Below are positions 1 through 5,582 of a stretch of DNA of 5,582 nucleotides, piece by piece; position 1 is the stretch's first letter; the number at the start of each line of letters is the position of its first letter. Location of the stretch: assembly GCA_005888425.1 (NCBI GenBank), contig VAZF01000478.1, forward strand, positions 1-5,582. Direction: 5' to 3'. The stretch is from Alphaproteobacteria bacterium (lineage in GTDB: Bacteria; Pseudomonadota; Alphaproteobacteria; ATCC43930; CGMCC-115725). The notes beneath the pieces are model-generated. The model worked only from the letters and a program-made list of their open reading frames with translations. It was not told the DNA's origin and did not search any database. Both the position numbers and the translations under genes were made by a program.

Positions 1-851
1 GCTACATGGATTGGTGGCCGATCTCGCTCTACGTCAACAACGAGCGCCCGCCCTTCAACGACCGCGATGTGCGCTGGGCCCTTAGCTACTACATCGATCG
101 GCAGCAACTGGTCGAGGTCGGCTATCTCGGCGCCTCGACCGCCTCGAAATTGCCGCTGCCGCCCTATCCGCCGTTGGCACCCTATTTCGACGCGGTGAAG
201 GATCTCCTCGCGAAATACGACACCAACGAATTCGCGCCGAAAAAGGCGGACGCGCTCCTCCAGGGCAAGGGCTTCAAAAAGGACGGGGAGGGGTTCTGGG
301 CCGATGCCCAGGGCAAGCGCTTGAAGCTCGACATCATCGGCTTTGGTGCTTCCGGGCCGGCGATCGGCCCGGTCATCGTCGAGATGCTGAAGCGCCGCGG
401 TGTGGAGGCGGGCATGGCCCTGCCGCCCGATTTCGACGACCGCTTTCAGAAGGGGCAGTTCGACGGCGCGATCTACGGTCATGGCGGCTCGATCAACGAG
501 CCCTATGCGACATTGCGCCTCTACCAGGGCGCCTCGATCGCGGTGCCCGGCGCGCATCAGGCCAATTTCGCGCGCTGGAAGAACGCGGACTACGACAAGC
601 TCGTCGACGAAGCCTACGCCGTCGCGCCGGACGATCCGAAAAAGCTCGCCGATGTCTGGCACCGCGCGATGGCGATCTGGCTGCCCGAACTCCCCGATAT
701 CCAGCTCGTGCAGAACTATCACCGCATCCCGTGGAACACCGCGTATTGGAAGAACTGGCCAACCGAGCAGAACCCCTATGTCAACGGCGCCCACTGGCAC
801 CTGACCTTCGCGATGGTGCTGTGGAACCTGCAGCGCGCCTCGGCTGCATGA
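1..851 (+). CDS. ABC transporter solute-binding protein, family 5 (C-terminal part, 5' truncated by window edge)
   Basis: This is the last 282 complete codons of a periplasmic solute-binding protein of the SBP_bac_5 (DppA/OppA) family. It would bind the substrate and deliver it to the permeases encoded next. The reading frame is open from base 3 with no start near the edge, and the stop is TGA at 849-851. Family members usually run to 500-650 residues, so about half is missing, including the signal peptide. The clearest family hallmark is near the start of the visible part: PPFNDRDVRWALSYYIDR, the conserved 'P..D..VR.A..YAIDR' block. It is followed by a lobe with DDRFQKGQFDGAIYG and a C-terminal segment ending NPYVNGAHWHLTFAMVLWNL. 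That tryptophan-rich tail resembles subfamilies known to bind oligosaccharides as well as peptides, so the substrate is left open. Permease 1 starts 38 bases downstream, consistent with a shared transcript. Family is confident, ligand unknown. Confidence 0.9.
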   Translation, partial: YMDWWPISLYVNNERPPFNDRDVRWALSYYIDRQQLVEVGYLGASTASKLPLPPYPPLAPYFDAVKDLLAKYDTNEFAPKKADALLQGKGFKKDGEGFWADAQGKRLKLDIIGFGASGPAIGPVIVEMLKRRGVEAGMALPPDFDDRFQKGQFDGAIYGHGGSINEPYATLRLYQGASIAVPGAHQANFARWKNADYDKLVDEAYAVAPDDPKKLADVWHRAMAIWLPELPDIQLVQNYHRIPWNTAYWKNWPTEQNPYVNGAHWHLTFAMVLWNLQRASAA

Positions 852-889
852 CCCTGTGGTCCGCAGTTGCAGCTCCCTGAGATCGATTA

Positions 890-1894
890 ATGCAGGCCGC
901 CTATATCGCGCGCCGCTTCGGCGTGTTTCTGTTGATCGTCTGGCTCGCCGCCAGTCTCAACTTCTTCCTGCCGCGCCTGTCGGGGCAGGACCCGGTGCGT
1001 ACCAAATTGCTGCAGCAAGCCGCGCTCGGCGGCTATGTGCAGGGCGGCATCGACGAGATGACGAAGGAATACGAGCGCCGGTTCGGGCTCGATAAGCCGC
1101 TATGGCGCCAGTATCTGTCCTATCTCGACGGCGTCGCGCATCTCGATTTCAACTATTCGATCGCCAATTATCCGCGCCGGGTCAGCGAGCTGATCGCCGA
1201 CGCGCTGCCCTGGACCTTGGCCCTCCTCGGCACGACGACGCTCCTCTCCTTCGCGATCGGCTCGTTCCTCGGCGCGCTCCTTGCCTGGCCCGGCGCGCCG
1301 CGCTGGATGCGCTGGCTGATGCCGCCGCTCTGGGCGTTGCACGCGATCCCGTTCTTTCTGCTCGGGTTGATCCTGACTTATCTGCTCGCCTTTCAGATCC
1401 CGCTCTTGCCGATCTTCGGCGGCTATTCCGCCGGCGCCTTCCCCGCGTTGAGCTGGCGTTTCGCCACCGACGTGCTGCAGCACGCGCTGTTGCCCGCCTT
1501 ATCGATTATCCTTGTCGCGACGGGCGGATGGGCGCTCGGCATGCGCGGCATGATGGTGACGACAATGGGCGAGGATTACGTCACCTTCGCTGAGGCGAAA
1601 GGGTTGAAGGCGCCGACCGTCTTTCTGCGCTATTGCCTGCGCAATGCGATCCTGCCGCAGGTTACCGCGCTCGCCCTTGCTCTCGGCCAGATCCTGTCGG
1701 GTGCGGTATTGGTCGAGGTCATCTTTGGCTATCCCGGCATCGGCACGCTGTTGTTTCAGGCGATCCGCGAGAACGACCATTTCGTGATCCAGGGCGTCGT
1801 CTTCACAGTCATCGTCGCGCTCGGCTTCACGACCTTCGTGCTCGACGTGATCTATCCCTGGCTCGATCCCCGCATCTCCTACCGCCGAGCATGA
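890..1894 (+). CDS. ABC transporter permease 1 (DppB/OppB-like)
   Basis: This 334-residue inner-membrane protein is one half of the translocation channel. It has the DppB/OppB layout: a first hydrophobic segment at about residues 11-30, a long periplasmic loop (about 31-105) with FGLDKPLWRQYLSYL, then further membrane segments near 107-132, 142-168, 196-216, 257-277 and 299-323. The cytoplasmic coupling helix (EAA loop) is at about 232-255, containing FAEAKGL and RNAILP, and would dock on an ATPase. EVIFGYPGIGTLLFQAI at about 275-291 is the conserved BPD_transp_1 ending block. The ATG at 890 is the first start after an in-frame TGA at 878-880 and lies directly before the first membrane segment, so the start is well fixed. 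The Shine-Dalgarno is weak (GAGA at 879-882). The last codons overlap the next gene by four bases. Substrate is not deducible. Confidence 0.93.
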   Translation: MQAAYIARRFGVFLLIVWLAASLNFFLPRLSGQDPVRTKLLQQAALGGYVQGGIDEMTKEYERRFGLDKPLWRQYLSYLDGVAHLDFNYSIANYPRRVSELIADALPWTLALLGTTTLLSFAIGSFLGALLAWPGAPRWMRWLMPPLWALHAIPFFLLGLILTYLLAFQIPLLPIFGGYSAGAFPALSWRFATDVLQHALLPALSIILVATGGWALGMRGMMVTTMGEDYVTFAEAKGLKAPTVFLRYCLRNAILPQVTALALALGQILSGAVLVEVIFGYPGIGTLLFQAIRENDHFVIQGVVFTVIVALGFTTFVLDVIYPWLDPRISYRRA

Positions 1895-2738
1895 TGCGCG
1901 GCGTCGTCCGCTATCTCCGCCGCAACCCGTCTTTGGCGCTCGGCACCGTACTGCTTGCCGCGCTCGCACTGTTTGTCGTGATTGGCGGCATGCTCGTCGA
2001 TATCGAGGATGCGCGGCCCTTGTCGGCGCCGACCTTGCGCGCGCCCTCATGGGAATATCCGTTCGGCACCGACCGGCAAGGCCGCGACCTCCTCGCGGTG
2101 ATGATCGCCGGCACACCCTTGACGCTGCGGATCGGCTTCATCGCCGGCTTTCTCGGCGTCGGCATCGGCACCGTGCTCGCCTTCATCGCTGCCTATTACC
2201 GCGGCCTGCTCGACACGGTGATCCGCGGCATTGCCGATATCGGCCTGACCGTACCCGGGCTGCTCGTCCTGATCATCATCGCCGTGTCCTTGAAGGGCAC
2301 GCTGACGGTCAATCAGATGGCGATCGTCGTCGCCTCGCTCGCCTGGCTCTACCCGACCCGCACGATCCGCGCCCAGGTCTTGTCGTTGCGCGAGCGCGGC
2401 TATGTCGAGGTGGCGCGGCTGTCGGGCATGAGCGGGCCCGCGATTATCTTTTTCGAGCTGATGCCGAACCTGTTGCCCTATCTCGCCGCCACTTTGGTCA
2501 ACGCCGTGTCAGCCGCGATCCTCGCCTCGATCGGGCTCGAAGTGCTCGGCCTCGGCCCAATTGATGCGCCAACGCTCGGCATGACCTTGTACTGGGTCAA
2601 TTTCAATGCCGCGATGATCAATGGCTGGTGGTGGTGGTGGCTGGCGCCGACCGTCATCATCGTGATGGTCTTTCTCGGCCTGTTTTTCCTGACCGTCGGG
2701 CTCGACGAGATCGCCAATCCGCGCCTCAGGAGAACCGC

Positions 2739-2742
<4 letters not shown>
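1891..2742 (+). CDS. ABC transporter permease 2 (DppC/OppC-like)
   Basis: This 283-residue inner-membrane permease pairs with permease 1. The DppC hallmarks are all present: an N-terminal membrane anchor (about 15-36), the YPFGTDRQGRDLLA block at 56-69, the IADIGLTVPGLLVLIIIA helix at 114-131, and the EAA coupling loop from E173 (EVARLSGMS) to NLLP at 193-196. The end, GLDEIANPRLRR, is a C-terminus seen in a subset of this family. The frame is open far upstream (from 1633), but the true start is ATG 1891, which overlaps the TGA of permease 1 as ATGA, or ATG 1894. Both give a normal DppC length, and the longer upstream reading is only the antiphase shadow of permease 1. No Shine-Dalgarno precedes it, so translation is probably coupled. 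Residues 246-250 are five consecutive tryptophans. The end overlaps ATPase 1 by four bases. Confidence 0.92.
2728..2732 (+). promoter_or_regulatory. Ribosome-binding site for ATPase 1
   Basis: AGGAG lies six bases before the GTG at 2739. It is inside the end of the permease 2 gene and settles the choice of a GTG start for ATPase 1 over the ATG at 2628, which lies deep inside permease 2. It is the best Shine-Dalgarno in the operon. Confidence 0.7.
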
Positions 2743-3692
<950 letters not shown>

Positions 3693-3704
3693 TGCCCATT
3701 TCGC

Positions 3705-4598
3705 ATGATGCAATGCCGCGGCGAGAGCGGCTCCGGCAAGACAACGCTGGCGCGCCTGCTGCTCGGCCTTGTCGAGCCGACCGAGGGCATCGTGCGCTAC
3801 CGCGGCCAAGATCTGCGTCGGCTCGGATTTGAGGCTCGACGCACCTTCCGCCGTGACGTTCAGGCCATTTTTCAGGACCCGTACGGCGTCTATAACCCGT
3901 TCTACCGCGTCGATCACGTGCTGACCGTGCCGGTGCGCCGCTTCGGCCTCGCTACCTCGCGCGCGGATGCCCGCGATCTGATCGGCGAAGCGCTACGCGC
4001 GGTCGGCTTGCGCCCGGAGGAGATCCTCGGTCGCTATCCGCATCAGCTCTCGGGCGGCCAGCGCCAGCGCGTCATGGTGGCGCGTGCGCTCTTGCCAAAG
4101 CCGAAATTGATCGTCGCCGATGAGCCCGTATCGATGGTCGATGCGTCGTTGCGTGCGACGATCCTCGGCTCATTGCGCCGACTCACCGACGAGCACGGGA
4201 TCTCGATCCTCTACATCACGCATGACCTCGCGACCGCTTATCAGGTCAGCGATGCGATCCTCGTGTTGTACCGCGCCCACCTCGCCGAAGCCGGCGCCGT
4301 CGAGCCGGTCGTGCGTCGGCCGCAGCACCCCTATACACAGCTTCTCGTTTCGGCGATCCCGCGCGCCCATGCCGAGCGCGACTGGCTCGCGGAGGAGAAC
4401 GAGACGCCGCGCACCAGCGTCGCGCTCACACCCGACGGCTGCGTCTTCGCCGACCGCTGCCCGCATGCCGTCGAGCTCTGCCTCGCCGCGCCGCCGGCAC
4501 TCCACCGCACCGAGCCGCGCCGCGGTGTCGCCTGCGTGCAATATCGCGAGCATGCCGTCCTCTCCGCCAGCGCGCTCGGCGAGGTGCTGTTGCCGTAA
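3705..4598 (+). CDS. ABC transporter ATP-binding protein 2 (DppF/OppF-like), N-terminally truncated, possible pseudogene
   Basis: From residue 6 on, this 297-residue reading frame is a normal DppF-type ATPase: Walker A GESGSGKTT (6-14), Q-loop FQDPYGVYNP with Q57, signature LSGGQRQR (115-122), Walker B LIVADEP (135-141, E140), D-loop SMVD (143-146), H173, then HPYTQLL and the oligo_HPY tail with C246, C252, C259 and C277. What is missing is the front. The family has about 40-60 residues before Walker A (ATPase 1 here has 41), containing the A-loop aromatic that stacks on adenine and the strand entering the P-loop. Here only MMQCR remains, and just 12 bases separate this ATG from the ATPase 1 stop, so there is no room for it in any frame. 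There is no Shine-Dalgarno. A protein made from 3705 would probably fold or bind ATP poorly. A deletion or an assembly error is likely, and the lack of stops downstream implies it is recent. Confidence 0.8.
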   Translation: MMQCRGESGSGKTTLARLLLGLVEPTEGIVRYRGQDLRRLGFEARRTFRRDVQAIFQDPYGVYNPFYRVDHVLTVPVRRFGLATSRADARDLIGEALRAVGLRPEEILGRYPHQLSGGQRQRVMVARALLPKPKLIVADEPVSMVDASLRATILGSLRRLTDEHGISILYITHDLATAYQVSDAILVLYRAHLAEAGAVEPVVRRPQHPYTQLLVSAIPRAHAERDWLAEENETPRTSVALTPDGCVFADRCPHAVELCLAAPPALHRTEPRRGVACVQYREHAVLSASALGEVLLP

Positions 4599-4679
4599 AC
4601 CTGCACGCGTTCGATTCGCCGCTCGACAACGGCGCCGATCACACTCGCAATCCCGAGCTTTCTTGCTTTTCAGAGGTAT

Positions 4680-4710
4680 GCGCCGCTCCGAGGCCGGGCT
4701 TGGGCGGCGC
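4680..4710. repeat. GC-rich inverted repeat downstream of the transporter operon
   Basis: The 7-base arms GCGCCGC (4680-4686) and GCGGCGC (4704-4710) match perfectly around a 17-base loop, and GTGTTAG follows. It lies 81 bases after the ATPase 2 stop and could be the operon's 3' stem-loop, but it lacks a T-run, so intrinsic termination is not shown. The rest of the gap from 4599 to 4755 shows no convincing gene, promoter or RNA. Confidence 0.3.
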
Positions 4711-4746
4711 GTGTTAGCCTTTGCAGACACCAATTGCGATGGCACC

Positions 4747-4750
4747 GAGG
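4747..4750 (+). promoter_or_regulatory. Ribosome-binding site for the small hypothetical gene
   Basis: GAGG sits five bases before the ATG at 4756. It favours that start over the upstream in-frame ATG at 4678, which lies in the GC-rich hairpin and would add 26 residues with no recognisable feature. Confidence 0.5.
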
Positions 4751-4755
4751 CGCCG

Positions 4756-5034
4756 ATGGCGAGCGACCCTTCGATCCGGCTGCGACGCGACCCGAAACGG
4801 ATCGCGAGCCGGCACCGCGGAAATCAAAGCGGCTGGGTGTTGCGGGTCGGCGATCCGGTCGAGGTGTTTGACACTGACGGCTGGGGGCCCGAGGGCGTAT
4901 GGCTGCGCGGGACGGTCTTTCAGTTGCTGCCGCGCGGCCGCTATCGGGTGTCCTGCATCAGCGGCGGCATGACCGATGTATCGCCGGACCAGATCAGGTC
5001 CTGTGCGCCAGCACAGGCGCCGATCGCCGCCTGA
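4756..5034 (+). CDS. Small hypothetical protein with an SH3/Tudor/Agenet-like residue pattern
   Basis: I do not recognise this 92-residue protein as a named family. It has a basic N-terminal stretch (R8, R10, R11, K14, R15, R19, R21), no signal peptide and no membrane segment, so it is probably cytoplasmic. The core at 30-82 reads as short strands: RVGDPVEVFD (30-39), a glycine-rich turn, VWLRGTVFQLL (48-58), RYRVSCI (62-68), then TDVSPDQIRS (73-82). The spacing of G-x2-VEV, D-x-D-G, W-x3-TV, Y-x-V and a final V-x4-IR is like the Agenet/Tudor class of SH3-like barrels. That assignment is inference from pattern alone. The ATG at 4756 is chosen for the GAGG five bases upstream. A longer form from 4678 would be 118 residues. 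The gene lies between the transporter operon and a tRNA, with no functional clue from either. Confidence 0.6.
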   Translation: MASDPSIRLRRDPKRIASRHRGNQSGWVLRVGDPVEVFDTDGWGPEGVWLRGTVFQLLPRGRYRVSCISGGMTDVSPDQIRSCAPAQAPIAA

Positions 5035-5055
5035 CGCGAGGCCGCGTCGCGTTTG
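5033..5055 (+). terminator. Possible terminator overlapping the stop of the small gene
   Basis: GACGCG (5033-5038) and CGCGTC (5043-5048) form a perfect 6-base stem with a 4-base loop, followed by GCGTTTG. The stem begins inside the TGA stop codon at 5032-5034. The short T-tract makes it a weak candidate for ending transcription of the 92-residue gene. Confidence 0.35.
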
Positions 5056-5075
5056 CCGAAACAGACCCTCCGGCC

Positions 5076-5104
5076 TTGACCGCCGCGCGATCCCGTGGCA
5101 TCGG
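5076..5104 (+). promoter_or_regulatory. Possible promoter of the tRNA-Ser gene
   Basis: TTGACC at 5076-5081 matches the sigma-70 -35 consensus at five of six bases. At 17-base spacing the -10 position (5099-5104, CATCGG) is a poor match. A start of transcription near 5111 would leave a leader of about 40 bases before the tRNA, which is plausible. Weak evidence. Confidence 0.25.
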
Positions 5105-5151
5105 CCCTTTCGCCTCAGCCGATCATTCCCAAATCTCTGATGCTCCGAGCC

Positions 5152-5241
5152 GGATGGGTGGCCGAGCGGTTTAAGGCACCGGTCTTGAAAACCGGCAGGG
5201 GTGCAAGCCTCTCGTGGGTTCGAATCCCACCCCATCCGCCA
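5152..5241 (+). tRNA. tRNA-Ser (anticodon UGA)
   Basis: The 90 bases fold as a class II tRNA. The acceptor stem is GGATGGG (5152-5158) with CCCATCC (5231-5237), then discriminator G (5238) and an encoded CCA (5239-5241). The D stem is GCC/GGC (5161-5163, 5175-5177). The anticodon stem is CCGGT/ACCGG (5179-5183, 5191-5195) with loop CTTGAAA, giving anticodon TGA at 5186-5188, which reads serine UCA codons. A long variable arm (5196-5213), as expected for tRNA-Ser, is followed by the T arm GTGGG/CCCAC (5214-5218, 5226-5230) with loop TTCGAAT. All stems pair without mismatch. It is likely functional. Confidence 0.97.
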
Positions 5242-5295
5242 TGTAAGTTACTGATTTAGAAGATATTTCGGTTCCGGCACCCAGGATTCGAAATC

Positions 5296-5316
5296 CCCCG
5301 CCATTTGCGGGGCTTT
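5296..5316 (+). terminator. Terminator-like hairpin after tRNA-Ser, possibly bidirectional
   Basis: CCCCGC (5296-5301) and GCGGGG (5307-5312) form a perfect 6-base GC stem with loop CATTT, followed by CTTT. On the opposite strand the same stem is followed by GATTT. It lies 55 bases after the tRNA and 93 bases beyond the stop of the converging minus-strand gene, a fitting place for a shared terminator. The T-tracts are short. Confidence 0.5.
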
Positions 5317-5348
5317 GCGGCGATGCGATCGGGTACACCCTCTGCAGA

Positions 5349-5385
5349 GACCGCTTTCGGATAGCCGCGGTGCGCGAGAGCGGTC
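5349..5385. repeat. Inverted repeat between tRNA-Ser and the minus-strand oxidoreductase
   Basis: GACCGCTTTC (5349-5358) and GAGAGCGGTC (5376-5385) pair over ten positions with one wobble, around a 17-base loop. It directly follows a 10-base palindrome, CTCTGCAGAG (5340-5349). It sits 20 bases beyond the minus-strand stop codon. No T-run follows on either strand, so its role is unknown. Nothing else is recognisable in the 164-base gap from 5242 to 5405 apart from the hairpin at 5296-5312. Confidence 0.35.
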
Positions 5386-5405
5386 CCCGACCATGCTGCA
5401 GAGCT

Positions 5406-5582
5406 CTAACGGACCGAGTTGTAGACGGCACGCCAACGCTTGATGGCTTCGATGTGGCCGTCCACCGTGGTGAGATTCGCGCCCATCGTCACGACAGATA
5501 TGTGGCTCCCGCCAGCTTCGCGCCACGCCGCAATATCGCCAGGCCATTGGTTGTCCCCGCGACTGTATTGCTGGATGGACTC
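5406..5582 (-). CDS. LLM class (luciferase-like) flavin-dependent oxidoreductase, C-terminal fragment cut by window edge
   Basis: Reading the minus strand from the right edge gives 58 open codons ending in TAG (5406-5408 on the plus strand). No start is present, because the gene begins outside the window. The peptide contains DIAAWREAGGSHISVVTMGA and then LTTVDGHIEAIKRW. This matches the C-terminal block of bacterial luciferase-like monooxygenases and F420- or FMN-dependent oxidoreductases: a tryptophan-arginine-x-alanine-glycine turn, a beta strand ending T-M-G-A, and a closing helix that begins V-D-x-H-I. Such enzymes use reduced flavin or F420 to oxidise small organic molecules. The substrate cannot be told from this fragment. 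Codon choice (ATA, CAA, AGT, TCT) is somewhat less GC-biased than in the transporter genes. Family assignment rests on only 58 residues but the motif is distinctive. Confidence 0.75.
   Translation of the reverse strand, partial: ESIQQYSRGDNQWPGDIAAWREAGGSHISVVTMGANLTTVDGHIEAIKRWRAVYNSVR

Noticed and set aside
1633..1890. N-terminal extension of permease 2 (86 extra codons)
   Set aside because: It reads permease 1 out of phase and has arginine- and proline-rich shadow composition. The ATGA overlap start gives the normal family length.
4120..4755. Long N-terminal extension of the small protein into the ATPase 2 gene
   Set aside because: The composition is serine/arginine shadow sequence, and ATPase 2 in the other frame has clear motifs. 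The ATG at 4756 has its own ribosome-binding site.
5248..5547. Minus-strand 99-codon open frame at the right end
   Set aside because: It overlaps the oxidoreductase tail in another frame and runs through the terminator-like hairpin. The protein is cysteine- and arginine-rich without any known motif.

Overview
The window is GC-rich, with coding bias typical of a high-GC Gram-negative bacterium. The Dpp/Opp-style transporter, the CCA-encoding tRNA and the codon use suggest an alphaproteobacterium (Rhizobiales or Rhodospirillales-like). This taxonomic guess is inference from style only.

Positions 1-4598 hold one plus-strand operon for an ABC importer of the peptide/nickel/opine (Dpp/Opp) superfamily. 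In order it encodes the C-terminal half of the solute-binding protein (1-851), permease 1 (890-1894), permease 2 (1891-2742), ATPase 1 (2739-3692) and ATPase 2 (3705-4598). The second/third and third/fourth genes overlap by 4 bases (ATGA and GTGA), a sign of translational coupling. The binding protein would capture a solute in the periplasm, the two permeases would form the channel, and the two ATPases would drive transport. The substrate cannot be read from the sequence. Subfamily hallmarks (tryptophan-rich tail of the binding protein, EPVSMVDAS in ATPase 2, GLDEIANPRLR in permease 2) allow a non-peptide solute such as an oligosaccharide.

The main anomaly is ATPase 2. Its reading frame opens only five residues before the Walker A glycine, so the first 35-60 residues of the nucleotide-binding domain (A-loop and the strands leading into the P-loop) are absent, while everything downstream is intact. 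The ATGA that should couple it to ATPase 1 leads instead into an out-of-frame 47-residue dead end. This looks like a recent small deletion or an assembly error, and the transporter may be broken.

Positions 4599-4755 contain no convincing gene, only one GC-rich inverted repeat. A small 92-residue protein (4756-5034) follows with a good ribosome-binding site. Its core has the residue pattern of an SH3/Tudor/Agenet-like barrel, and a hairpin overlaps its stop codon. A complete tRNA-Ser(UGA) lies at 5152-5241, followed by a terminator-like hairpin at 5296-5312.

On the minus strand, entering from the right edge, is the last 58 codons of a luciferase-like (LLM class) flavin-dependent oxidoreductase (5406-5582). 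It converges on the tRNA, and the hairpin between them could serve both directions. No insertion sequence, CRISPR array or phage gene is visible.
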